Shown: piece by piece, positions 24,339 to 37,700 of the stretch | Layout of the letters: every line of letters begins with the position of its first letter | Position numbering within the stretch: position 1 is the stretch's first letter | Assembly (NCBI RefSeq): GCF_032854445.1 | Contig: NC_088299.1 | Location: 15,927,608-15,991,607 of the forward strand | Origin: Liolophura sinensis | Taxonomy: Eukaryota > Mollusca > Polyplacophora > Chitonida > Chitonidae | Direction of reading: 5' to 3' | DNA: 64,000 bases | Position numbers and translations under genes: made by a program | The notes under the pieces: generated by a model | The model's input: only the letters and a program-made list of their open reading frames with translations | Told to the model about the DNA's origin: nothing | Databases searched by the model: none

Positions 24339-24640
24339 ATTTTCCCCCGATGGCGGTATAGTCGGGCTGCATTCAAAATTAAAACTTAGCCAACGGAACG
24401 TTGAGTCGCAATGAAATCTGAAACCTTTAACGATGATTTTAAAGCTTCATTAATCATCTTTAACCATTTAAAATAGTTTTTAAAGCTTAGAATTAAAAAA
24501 AACCTAAAAGATTGATTACATTTGTAGCTTTTTCGTGACATGTACGGATTATCCGAATTTAAATAATTCCGTTTTCGTTTATTTTTAGCGTTACAAATTA
24601 GGTGTCAATTTCCATGGCAATAAACATCATGGCGGACAAC
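24339..24640. promoter_or_regulatory. Presumed bidirectional promoter between LYRM7 and TMEM232
   Basis: The LYRM7 start codon lies at 24338 on the minus strand and the next plus-strand gene opens to the right. The interval is AT-rich, has no TATA box at an obvious position, and contains the X-box-like site below. The promoter role is inferred from position. Confidence 0.45.
24608..24621 (+). promoter_or_regulatory. X-box-like RFX site
   Basis: ATTTCCATGGCAAT matches the palindromic X-box GTTGCCATGGCAAC at 11 of 14 positions, with the central CCATGG intact. RFX factors drive ciliary genes; TMEM232 is a flagellar protein and lies downstream. Confidence 0.45.
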
Positions 24641-24754
24641 TGGCTGTCAACGTACTAACGAAAACATTTAAGAGGTGATATTTAAGATTGCAAAGACTGT
24701 TTAGGTTCATCAACAGAGTTGTTGAATTATGTTTATAGACAGCTTACAGTAAAG
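24629..24754 (+). other. Possible non-coding first exon of TMEM232
   Basis: A short open frame (ATGGCGGACAACTGGC..., nine codons to TAA at about 24658) and a donor-like AAAG|GTGGGT at 24755 are what a 5' UTR exon with an upstream ORF would show. It would splice to an acceptor TTTGTTGGCAG at 25702-25712. No coding proof. Confidence 0.3.
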
Positions 24755-25740
24755 GTGGGTCGTTTCTCCAACTGGTAACTGTTTTGTAAAATGGGTTGCA
24801 ATAAAGACTAACACTGTGCATGAAACGAATGCAGTGTACTGAATGTGTAGGTCTGTAGCTAAATAGGCCTAAATGTAGAAGCCTCTTGTGTTTATTCTAG
24901 AGCAGTATTGTCGTACACTGCTCCGAATGACCTAAACTTTCGTCTATGGCCACATACAGATATAGGTTGCTCATTTTGCCTGAGTTTTGTTGATCTTAGA
25001 GAACTTCTTTGAGGTTAGTTGGTTAGTAGAGAGGAGATGATACCTACTAGAAAAAACTTTCAACATCAAAGCTAATACTTTTTGACATTTATTTGTTTTT
25101 AAAAATTATCCTGTTTGGGTGAACTTTTTGGTCATTTACTATGTGTAAATGTATATCTCCTACTAGGTAGGCGCCCAACTGGTAAAGATTTATGCCTCCA
25201 TAGTAGCCTAAAGATGGACTTAGTTGAATCTCTTTTTTGCTACATCTTCCATATCATTTAAGCTTGTGCATGCTTAAGTTTAGCTATTATTGAGCTATTA
25301 TTTTCATAATTACTCCCGTTCAGGTTCTTAGTGCTATAATGGATTTTCATGTACACAGATTTTGGCCCTGCAACTCCTGCTAAAGTAGCAATTTCCCAAG
25401 TTTGTATCGAAGTGGGATGAAATTAAACATTAAACATTTCTGTGATTGCAGAGTATCCAGATATTAAGCACTATATTACTACACATTTTGTATTTCATTC
25501 TATGCAATAGTATGCATGTTCATTTACCGATGAATATTTCAATGTAAAAAACAAGTAAAAAATGGAGGAAGGATTTACTTTCTTCACCGCTGCTTACTCC
25601 CTTCTTACTTTCATGTGTTTCATATCCCTTTGTCTGATAGCTTCCATGTAGTTTATATGTTTGTAGTACATGTTGTTCAACAAAATCTTGATAGTTTCAC
25701 TTTTGTTGGCAGTTTTGTTCTGCTAAGCCAAGTGCCCATC

Positions 25741-28700
25741 ATGCCCGTGACCAAAGTTCCTGTGGTGCACAAATTTGGAATCATCTCCTACAGCCAACGC
25801 TTGCAGTTACAGGAGAGGTTGCTTAAACAGTCTTTTCCAGAAGTACAAGGCTCTAAACAATCAGCTGTACACACATCAAGGTACATGTACATGTGTATGG
25901 ACTAGCTATTATGGAATAAGTATTGTATTTATTTCCAAATTGTGAATGATTTAGTCATAATACTGTTATCATTGTCTTATTTCTCACTTAACTCCTTAGA
26001 TTTGCATTTGAGTTATAATTAACCCTGTATCACTATTAAGGTGTTCAATCCATTAGATGGGGGAGGAAGGCAGATGGTAGGTTTAGGTAAAGATTAGATC
26101 TGTGAGGAAGGCAGGTGGTTAGATTTAGTGGATGATTAGCTGGGTGATAAGGCAGGTGGTTAGGCTTAGGTAAAGATAGATGGGAGAGAAAGGTGGTTAG
26201 GGCTAGGTAAATATTAGATGGATGGGGGAGGCAGGTGGTTATATTTAGGTAAAGATTAGATGGGTGAGGAAGTCAGACGGTTAGATTTAGGTAAAGGTTA
26301 CATAGGTGAGGGAGGCAGGTGGTTAGATTTAAGTAAAGATTAGATGGTTGAGAGAGGCAGGTGGTTAGGTTTAGGTAGAGATTAGATTGGTGGGGGAGGC
26401 AGGTGGTTAGGTTTAGTTGAAGATTAGATTGATGGGGGAGGCAGGTGCTTATGTTTAGGTAAAGATTAGTTGAATGAGGAAGGCATGTGATTAGGCTTAG
26501 GTAAAGATTAGTTGGGTGAGGAAGGCAAGTGGTTATATTTAAGTAAAGATTAGATGATTGAGGGAGGCAGGTGGTTAGGTTTAGGTAAAGATTAGATTGA
26601 TGGGGAGGCAGGTGGTTATGTTTAGGTAAAGATTAGATGGGAGAGGAAGGAAGGTTGTTAGATTTATGTAAATATTAGGTTGATGGGGGAGGCAGGTGGT
26701 TAGGTTTAGGTTAAGATTAGATGATAGGTGGATGAGGGAGGCAGGTGGTTATGTTTAGGTAAAGATTATATGAGTGAGGAAGGCAGATGGTTAGGTTTAG
26801 GTGAAGATTATATATGATGAGGAAGGCAGGTGGTTAGGTAAAGATTAGGTGAATGAGGGAGGCAGTGGTTAGGTTTAGATAAAGATTATATATGATGAGG
26901 AAGGCAGGTGGTTAGGTAAAGATTAGGTGAATGAGGGAGGCAGTGGTTAGGTTTAGGTAAAGATTAGTTGAATGAGGAAGGCAGATGGTTAGTTTAAGAT
27001 TAGATGGGTGAGGGAGGCAGATGGTTAGGTTTGGATAAAACAAGATGGGTGAGGAAGGCAGGTGGTTATGTTTAGATAAAGATTAGAAGGGTGAGGGAGG
27101 CAGGTGGTTAGGTTTAGGTAAAGATTAGATGGGTGAGGGAGACAGGTGGTTAGGTTGAAGTAAAGATTAAATGGGAGAGGGAGGCAGGTGGTAAGATTAG
27201 ATGGATGAGGGAGGCAGATGGTTAGGTTTAGGTAAAGATTAGTTGGATGAGATAGACATGTGGTTATGTATAGGTAAAGATTAGATGGATGAGGAAGGCA
27301 GATGTTAGAGTTAGGTAAAGATTAGTTGGATGAAGAAAGCATGTGGTTAGGGTTAGGTAATGTTTAGCTGGATGAGGAAGACAGATGGTTAGGTTTAGGT
27401 AAAGATTAGATGGTGAGGGAGGCAGGTGGTTAGGTTTAGGTAAAGATTAGATGGGTGAGGGAGGCAGGTGATCAGGTTTAGGTAAAGATAAGGTGAGTGA
27501 GGGAGGCAGTGGTTAGGCTTAGGTTAAGATTAGAGGGATGGGGAAGGCAGATGGTTAGTTTAAGATTAGATGGGTGAGGGAGGCAGATGATTAGGTTTAG
27601 ATAAAATAAGATGGGTGAGGAAGGCAGGTAGTTAGGCTTAGGTAAAGATTAGCTGGGTGAGGGAGACAGGTGGTTAGGTTGAGGTAAAGATTAAATGGGT
27701 GAGAAAGGCAGGTGGTAAGATTAGATGGATGAGGGAGGTAGGTGGTTAGGTTTAGGTAAAGATTAGTTGGATGTGAAGACATGTGGTTATGTTTAGGCAA
27801 AGGTTAGATGGGTGAGGGAGGCAGATGGTTAGGTTTAGGTAAAGATTAGAGGGATGAGATAGACAGGTGGTTAGGTTGAGGTAAAGATGGCATGGATGCG
27901 GGAGAGAGGTGGTTATGTTTAGACAAAGATTAGTTAGATGAGAGAGGCAGATGGTTGGGTTTAGGTAAAGATTAGATGGATGAGGCACACACGGGGTTTA
28001 GGTTTAGGTTTAGGTAAAGATTAGAGGGATGATGGAGGCAGGTGGTTAGGTTTGGGTAAAGATTAGTTGGATTAGACAGAAAGGTGGTTAGGTTTTGGTA
28101 AAGGATTATTCAGGTGAAGAAGACAGGTGGTTAGGTTTAGGTAAAGATTACATGTAGGTGGGTGAAGAAGGCAGGTGGTTAGGTTTAGGTAAAGCTTAGA
28201 TGGGCTTTGATTCTATTGTCTATTCCAAATGGAGTATAATGCTCCAACCCTCGTACATAAACTGCAGAAATGTAGACAACTAAATTCAGACTGAGGTAGC
28301 TAACACTGTAATACCGTTGCGTTTGTTGTTTTGCCTTTAGACTTCCACTGGAAATAACAGAGACCTTCATACAGCAGTACAACAATGCTAAAGGACTGGA
28401 TGAGTGTGAGAAGTTTGAGGACCTGGCTCAGAAGATGCTGGAGAGGATTAAGGTGTAGCCTATGCACTGGGTTTCACACACATGCATTACCATATAACTC
28501 CATAACTGTCCATGTGCCTCCATAGAACCTTTCAATTGTTTGTATAACCTCAGTACATTACCCACATTTCCTTTGCTTTTCATTGTTGTGATGTTGCTTT
28601 TATTATTTATCATGTAATGTAATATACCTTAATAATGAAGGGGTTTTGTTATAGTTGGGATCGTCAGAACTGTTTCTTTGCTTAGCCTAGGTGTAAGTTT

Positions 28701-31700
28701 AATATGGTCACTTATTAATACCATGCAGTTTTTGTTAAAATTTGTGTTTGGTTGCTGAGAGTTCACAAATTTCAGTACATTGGTAAATTGATGATTGGTT
28801 CATTGGTGGTTATATTGTTGATACATACATAGTTGTGGATATTCATTGTTACATTATATTTCAAAACTTAATGTATTTGAAGCAGATTCTTTGTTTTGAA
28901 TACTAAACATTGTCTTTTAGTGTTTCAAAAACAACATTGAGGCATACATACATATGCACCATGCTTTATAACATTGTTCATTACCATGGATGTCATTTAC
29001 CATTTTACAAAAAATGTTAACATCGTAGCTCACACTCATGTAACACACTCAGAATGTGAAAATTTTCTGTGTAAGAGCATTCCAACTGATAAAGATGAGT
29101 CTATGTCTAATTTACTTCTGGAAGTGTGATAATATTATAGACCCTTACATACTCAGACGTGCTGACAGCCTTTCTCTGATGTGTTTGCTGTTTCAGAGAC
29201 GTACTGGAGTAAGGGTAGGTTCTCAGGGTCAGCACATTAACCTTCCCTTGGCCTGGACAGAACTCTCCCAGCTGGCTCAGTGTAAAGGGTCCATCCAGGA
29301 AGGTGGGTAGTGCAGGTCACCATAGCGTAGAAGTCTTGTAAAGGCTCCTTCCAGGAAGGTGAGTAGTGCAGGTCACCATAGTGTAGAAGTCTTGTAAAGG
29401 CTGCATCCAGATAGGTGGGTGGTGCAGGTCACCTTAGTGTGGGAGTGTTGTAAAGGCTGCATCCAGGAAGGTGGGTGGTGCAGGTCACCTTAGTGTGGGA
29501 GTGTTGTAAAGGCTGCATCCAGGAAGGTGGGTGGTGCAGGTCACCATAGTGTAGAAGTCTTGTAAAGGCTCCTTCCAGGAAGGTGAGTAGTGCAGGTCAC
29601 CATAGTGTAGAAGTCTTGTAAAGGCTGCATCCAGATAATTGGGTGGTGCAGGTCACCTTAGTGTGGGAGTGTTGTAAAGGCTGCATCCAGATAGGTGGGT
29701 GGTGCAGGTCACCTTAGTGTGGGAGTGTTGTAAAGGCTGCATCCAGATAATTGGGTGGTGCAGGTCACCTTAGTGTGGGAATGTTGTAAAGGCTGCATCA
29801 AGATAATTGGGTGGTGCAGGTCACCTTAGTGTGGAAGTGTTGTAAAGGCTGCATCCAGATATGTGGGTAGTGCAGGTCACCTTAGTGTGGGAGTGTTGTA
29901 AAGGCTGCATCCAGATATGTGGGTGGTGCAGGTCACCGTAGTGTGGGAGTGTTGTGAAGGCTGCATTCAGATATGTGGGTGGTGCAGGTCACCTTAGCAT
30001 GCGGGTGTTGTAAAGGCTGCATCCAGATATGTGGGTGGTGCAGGTCACCTTAGTATGAGAGTGTTGTAAAGGCTGCATCCAGGAAGGTGGGTGGTGCAGG
30101 TCACCTTAGCGTGCGGGTGTTGTAAAGGCTGCATCCAGGAAGGTGGGTGGTGCAGGTCACCTTAGTGTGGGAGTGTTGTAAAGGCTGCATCCAGGAAGGT
30201 GAGTAGTGGAGGTCACCTTAGTGTGGGAGTCTGGTAAAGACTCCACTCCAGTAAGGTGGGTAGTGCAGGCCACTTTAGTATGGGAGTGTTGTAAAGGCTG
30301 TATCCAGGAAGGTGGGTAGTGCAGGTTACCTTAGTAGGCAGGTGTTTTAAAGACTGCATCCAGATACATGTAGGTAGGTGGGGCAGGTCACCTTAGTATG
30401 GGAATGTTGTAAAATCTGCATCCAGGAAGATGGGTGGTGCAGGTCACCTTAGCGTGTAGGTGTTATAAAGGCTGCACCCAGGAAGGTGGGTGGTGCAGGT
30501 CACCTTAGCATGTGGGTGTTGTAAAGACTGCATCCAGGAAGGTGGGTGGTGCAGGTCACCTTAGAGTGCGGGTGTTGTAAAATCTGCATCCAGGAAGGTG
30601 GGTGGTGTAGGTCACCTTAGCATGTGGGTGTTGTAAAGGCTGCATGCAGGAAGGTGGGTGGTGCAGGTCACCTTAGCCTGTGGGTGTTGTAAAAGCTGCA
30701 TCCAGGAAGGTGGGTGGTGCAGGTCGCCTTAGCATGCAGGTGTTATAAAGGCTGCATCCAGGAAGGTGGGTGGTGCAGCTCACCTTAGCGTGTGAGTGTT
30801 ATAAAGGCTGCATCCAGGAAAGTGGGTGGTGCAGGTCACCTTAGCATGCAGGTGTTATAAAGGTGGTGCAGGTCACCTTAGCGTGTGAGTGTTATAAAGG
30901 CTGCATCCAGGAAGGTGGGTGGTGCAGGTCACCTTAGCCTGTGGGTGTTGTAAAAGCTGCATCCAGGAAGGTGAGTGGTGCAGGTCACCTTAGTGTGCGG
31001 GTGTTATAAAGGCTGCATCCAGGAAGATGGGTGGTGCAGGTCACCTTAGCGTGTGGGTGTTGTAAAAGCTGCATCCAGGAAGGTGGGTGGTGCAGGTCAC
31101 CTTAGCGTGTGGGTGTTGTAAAAGCTACATCCAGGAAGATGGGTGGTGCTGGTCATCTTAGTGTGGGAGTGTTGTAAAGGCTGCATCCAGGAAGGTGAGT
31201 AGTGGAGGTCACCTTAGTGTGGGAGTGTTGTCACAAATGCTCATATATTGGACGATTGCCTGTCCCACTCTTACATGTCTAGTCACTCTGGCTAGTCTCA
31301 ATAATGTTTTACAGAGAAGTCTCTGATATTTGGAGGTTTATTTGTCACCTGGTTAAGGTTGGTACTTTACTCTGGGCTCTCTGCCAATAAACTTGACCGA
31401 GGGGTTGTCATATTAGTGAAATAAGTTCTTAAGCATCAGTTGAGAATGTGGACTCAATCTGCATTATACATTCTTGGATTGATGGTTGTTCGCTACTAAC
31501 CTGGCAAAATCTGCTCAATCTTAGTACCATTTTATGTCCTAGATCTTCACTCTTTTCAGCTGCCTCTGCAACCAATATTTTGGAATGTTCTGAGAGAACT
31601 ATGGCGTGTAGAGAAATAATTTGCACAGTTTCATAAAGGTAACATCTTTAATGACACAACCACATCATTTTTAGTGTAATTTTCATAGTAACTGTATGCA

Positions 31701-34700
31701 GAAATTCTACTGAAAAAGTGGTTTAGTGGTTGGAAAGGTTGAAGATGTCCATTCCCCTGATTTACAGATTGCCTGGATGTGTTGATTATCTCCCTGGATC
31801 AAGCCCCTCTAGAGCACTGTCACATCCCTGCACTGTTCTTCCTGGCTGAGACAATGCTGTATTGGCTGAGAACAGATGTCATTCACCAGCCATATCTACG
31901 GACAGCTGAGATCAAACTACTGAGAGTGAGCAAACAGTTTTCTGTCCCTTGACACAAAGATATTTTACCAAACTTTGTCCGTAACAATAACTGTCTTGCC
32001 AGATGGTTTTGTCACAATTCCAGAATATTAACTAAAACTCCATACGTGTAAATGCTGCATGCTCACAGTCTATATAATTTCGCAGTGTACAGTTCAGATT
32101 TAGACTCGATGACATTATGCATTGTACAGATGGGCCAACTTGTATTCACACGCCTGTTTTACCATCACATGGCGGGAGAACTCAGGGAGGAGAAGGAGTT
32201 CAAGGAGCGACTCTTTACCTACCTAGACGGTAAGATGTAATTGTCAAATTATATTGGTAATAACTTGAATTGGGAAGATCACTGAAGAATTAGTAGGGTG
32301 TGTATCACCTTTACCCGAATGTTGTGTTTTCCTTGTGGTCTGTCAGTCTATCACTCAGTCACTCACACAGTCTGTCTGTCTACATGGCTGAAGAATTAGC
32401 AGGATGTGTATTGCCCTTACCCGAATGCCCTGTTTTCCTTGTGTTGTCTGTCAGTCTATCACTCAGTCACTCACACAACCTGTCTGACTACATGGCTGAA
32501 GAATTACCGTGGTGTGTATCTTCCTTCTGTCTGACTACAGGCTGAAAAATTACCAAAATATCTATCTCCCTTACCCTGATATCCTGTTTTCCTTGTGTTG
32601 TCTGTCAGTCTATCACTCAGGCACTCACACAACCTGTCTGACTACATGGCTGAAGAATTACTGTGGTGTGTATCTTCCTTCTGTCTGACAACAGGCTGAA
32701 AAATTACCAAAATATCTATCTCCATTACCCTAATATCCTGTTTTCCTTGTGTTGTCTGTCAGTCTCTCACTCAGTCACTCACACAGCCTGTCTGTCTGTC
32801 TACAGGACTGAAGGATTACCAGGATATGTAGCTGACTTACCCCAATGTTCTGTTTTCCGTGTGGTCTGTCAGCCTGTCACTCAGTCACTCACACAGTCTG
32901 TCCGTCTGTCTACAGGACTAAAGGATTACCAGGATGCGTACCGCCCATATCCCAATGCCCTGCTTTCCTTACGGTTTGTCATTGCGGTGGGGAAGATCAT
33001 CTTGTCTGATTTGGATCTGGTTACCGCACAAGCAAAGGAAGAGAAGTCTTCATCTGACCAGCCAGACCAGGAAAAGGGGAGTAAGCCACAAACTGTGCAC
33101 AAAGAGAGACAGAAGCTACCGGTATCAGCCTCATCCACGCGGAAAGTAACGACCCCCAAGTCCTTGGCCTCATCATCTAGAGCCACACGCTTCTCATTCC
33201 ACAGTCGGCCAGACTCCACCACATGGGACTCTAAGGTAAGCTGTTTCTCATTTTGTATTCTTGCTGACAACTTTACCAGAAGTCTGGTAAGGACATGTGC
33301 ACTACTTGCCTGTACATATAGCTGTTATTTGACAGTTTGACAAGAGCAGTATGGCAGTATAATTTATTTATAATTTATTTATTTCATTGGTGTTTTATGC
33401 CCTACTGAAAGAATTTTTTATGTATACAACGCAATCAGCATTATGGTTTGAGGAAACTGGGCAGAACCAGGGGGAACCCACGACCATCCACAGGTTGCTG
33501 AGACTTTTCCACGTACTGCCGAAGAGGAAGCCAGCATGAGCTGGACTTGAACTCACATTGACTGCATTGGTGAGAGGCTCCTGGGTCATTGCACTGCACT
33601 GGTGTGCTGACCACCTCAGCCATGGAGGATCCTGTATGGAGTTATGAGGTTTTTTTTTTTCATGCTTGTTGTCTCTGTCAACATGTTTACAGGACTGAGG
33701 TACAGTGTGAAGTAGTGTTTATGCTCTCATGTAACCTTAACGAAGTTTACTCTCACATGGGAGAGTTTGCCAGTGCAACTTGCCAAATGTTGGTAGTTTA
33801 TTCTGGCACTCAAGTTTCCTCCTATAAGTGAAAACTTCTTGAACAAGGCAGTTAAACAAAGGTCAAAAAAAAGAAGAAAACAATGGGAGAACAATTATCA
33901 AAAGAAAAAAAGTGATAAGATTTTGAATACTAGGATGTGTTGTTTAGGCCTAATGAGGTGAAGTTGAGATAAATTCATAGAATAACCTGTGCTGATCAGA
34001 TAACATTCCTTCAGCATACCAAAACATGCACTACATATATGTGTGTGGTTGAATTTGTTAGGGATGTGGATTATGCTCAAGTAATAGAGATTGTGTTTTG
34101 TGTGTACGGACCTGTTCTAGCTGTTCTCCACTGTGTCAAGTAAAGCTTGTGATGCTCACTCTGCATGCTGGGGCAACAGCGGAGCTCTGAGTAGCAGTAT
34201 CCACGACCTAAGCCCCACCCTGTGGCACTCCCTGGATGTCTGGAGGTGCACCAATCATCTGGGCAGAGGGCTCAGTCATGCTCTCCGAGCATTGGCTTGT
34301 TGTGCAAGCGGATTAGCCAATGAAACCTGGTGAGTGAGAAACACTGGACACACCCCCTGAAATGTACACATATTGTCTTGTTCATTTCTGTTTTACTATC
34401 ATCTCTGTGGACTGTAAGGTAAAAATGATCTGCTGTGTACAGATGGAAACGTTTGTCATGATTACGTGTAACTTAATACATTCAGCAAGAAAGATGAGGC
34501 TGGATGGTACAAATGTAGTAACACAGGGAGTGAGATGTGGCTCGGTGGTATTACATGTGCATGTGTTGATGAGTGATCCACAAACATGTCCTGAGGATTC
34601 GCTGCAAAACATGTCCTGTCGATTCGCTGCAAACATGTCCTGTCGATTCAATCTGGACTTGCACCAGATTTCCACATCATGGGGTCTTGAAGACAGTATG

Positions 34701-37700
34701 CGATCAGCAGTGCTTGTGGGGCCACTTGCACAGTCTTTCAAGACCATTTGTATTCTGCTAAAATGGCATGTGTGTGTCACGCCTATAGGAAAGTTTATCA
34801 CAAACTTGCCATTGGTTGATGGTTTATGCCAGGAACAGTGTTGTTCTCAATTCATAGCTGACGGTCACCATATATGCCAGGAATTTTTCATTATGGCATT
34901 TAACAACAATGTAATAAATTCATGTAAATACCCCTCTGGAGACAGTGTTTGGGTGTGAAATGAAGTTTTGGCTGCCCAACTCTCCCTGTTATGTTACATG
35001 TAGGACCTGAAAACTTGTAAAGGCATGATACAGAAAATGTCAGAGCTGATTCCAGTGCCATCACAAACTGCAGTGGACATGTACACGGATGTTTTTGAGT
35101 TATTTTACACTACTGATTACATTCTTTAATATTTTTTCTTTCCTATTTTTTAATCCCAAAGGATTGACACAACCTGTTCCATGTTGATCCTGGCTGAAGC
35201 AGCTAAATCAAACTTGGCTGCTCTAAAGGTGATGCAAAACCTGGCCAAAGGGGAGATTCCCCAAGACTTCCAGGACTCCCCACCAAGCAGCAGGCACACT
35301 GAGGAGTCAGGTAGGCCAGGCTCTAGTCCCACATGATTGAGAAACTGGGTTGTTCCATCGTATGAAATAATAGATCATATGAGATAAAACGTTTGGGAGC
35401 AGGACCTTGATGTCATTTTATGAACGTCAACTTTTCCTTTCCCAGCTCATGACGATGACGTCACATTAAAGACAGTACAAAGGTACAATAGAAACTGATG
35501 CATTGTGGCATTAGAGACATTGGCACTACAATTGATTGTGATGTAACAATGGGTCAAGGTCCTGCTTCTCATAGCGTAAAAAAATATGCCGCATCACCAT
35601 TAGGTTATTTCCTGACAAAATTCCTAAACATGGGTTTATACCCCTTGGTAAAAATTGACATCAATTAACAGTACTACCCTACATTTATACACGTGTATGT
35701 GCTACTTCCGAAAGGTGACTGACATACATATGTGCTACTTCTGAAGGGTCACTGACATATGTATGTGCTATTTCTGAAGGGTCACTGACATATGTATGTG
35801 CTATTTCTGAAGGGTCACTGACATATGTATGTGCTACTTCTGAAGAGCCACTGACATACATATGTGCTACTTCTGAAGGGTCACTCACCTACATACAAAT
35901 ACATGTATGTTGCCTTTGAAATGTGACTGATACACATACACTACTTCTGAAAGGTCACTGACATACATACACCTGCATGCCACTTGCATGTATATATAAG
36001 TTACTGGGTTGTCAGATTTTCCAAAGGGCTTGTAAATGTATCATCTGTGAAAAGGGTTATGAAGAATATTCTGGAATGGCAGAGAGCTGTTAAGTTCATC
36101 ACACTGAAGATTTTATTAGCAAAAAAATGCTTGATGATTTTCTTTAAATGTCTACAGGATCATTTTTATTGGTTTTCTCCTTGCACATGTACTGGCCTTG
36201 TTAATGTCATTAGATAGTCGTTAATAAGTCTATGAATAAAGTACACCATATCAGTATCATTGATGTCCTCAGATACATTCAGCATGGAGAATGGTGACTG
36301 TGGCGAAGAGGATTCACCAGTGAGTGATACCAGCTCTCGACCCTCCCTCAGTGATATATTTGAGCGTAGTGAGGAAGGGGAGACAGAGTCGAGGGTGAAG
36401 CCTTCAGAAATCGACTCCTCCCCTGACAGTTTCCAGGAACAACAACATGTGACAGCAGAGTCACCCATGCAGGACAGACCAGGCAAGGTGCAAGATTGTA
36501 CTGGTGACGGTGGTCAAGAGCAGAGGTGTCAAGAGGATGGCTCACCAGACATTGAACATTCTAGGCAGGAAGATGGGGCACAAGTCACCAGAGGTTTTGC
36601 TGAGGCCAAAAGTAATGATTCTGACCTGGATGGAAAGGGTTCTAAACCAGATGGGAAGGGTTCCAGTCATAAGGAGGAGGATTCCAAATTGGATGGGAAA
36701 GGTTTCAACCAACCCGAGGAGGGTTCTAAGCTAGATGGGGAAGGTTCCAGCCAAGATGAGGAGGGCTCTGTACTGGATGGGAATGGTTCTAGTCAAGAAG
36801 GGAAGGATTCCAGAGGAAATGAGAGACCCAAACCCGTCCTGCGTGACCCAGGTGTGAGTAAACACAACACTGGCAGAGAAGTCTCCTTTGATGAGAACAT
36901 CCAGTTGGCTGTGGTGGAGGAATTGAACACCTCAGATCCAGCCGTTAGTGCTGGTCTGTCTGCCAGTAAGGAGGAAGCCCAGTCCTGTGTGGATTTGGCT
37001 CACCAATCACAGGAGGACTCCTCGGTGCTAGATGCCCTGGACACTAATAAAAGAACTGGTCACAGACAGGACTCTGCGGATCTGTCAGGACGAGGCTCGA
37101 GGGCTAGCTCAGCGCCTACCTTCACCAACCAAGCGGTCAGTACATAGAAGAGCTATTTATTTGATCCTTGTTTAATGCTATGCTCAAAGGGTTTTCACAG
37201 TATTGGAACATGATGGAACAGTGTTGGAACATGGTGCTACAGTGTTAGAACATGGTGATACAGTGTTGGGAACACAATTTTGGAAGAAGTTCAATACTGC
37301 TTGCAAAGTTTATCCTTTTGAATCAAATGGGGAACCATTATGTATTTCATACTTCGTTAACAACATTCTTTGGAAATGTTCACTTCCACATGGATGAAGA
37401 TGGTTAGATTCATCAGTAGAGCAGGTACTTGAATATGTGGCTGATGAACCTCATCTCTTCTAGTCCTGTCCTACACCATATCTCTGCCAAAGAGAGCTAG
37501 ATACAAGTCTGCCTCATACTCACTGACCGCGGGGTAAGTAGGCTCAGGCAAGTTGAACATCACTTAGTCTAAATGAGTCAAGGCTTCCTGTATTATCATA
37601 AATTCAAAAACATATAAACTTGTAAGGAGTTGGCATCACCCTTAGGTTTAAATTAAATAGTGTATCTGTTGTGCGGTTAGCCCAGAACCCCATGGCTGGC

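Noticed and set aside
32663-33340. 225-residue plus-strand frame as one gene
   Set aside because: Only its exon 6 part (32916-33235) is real; the first part reads through decoy copies of the exon and the intron.
37136-37141. GTCAGT as the exon 9 donor
   Set aside because: It puts exon 10 in a frame with a stop; GTACAT four bases later keeps the frame open.
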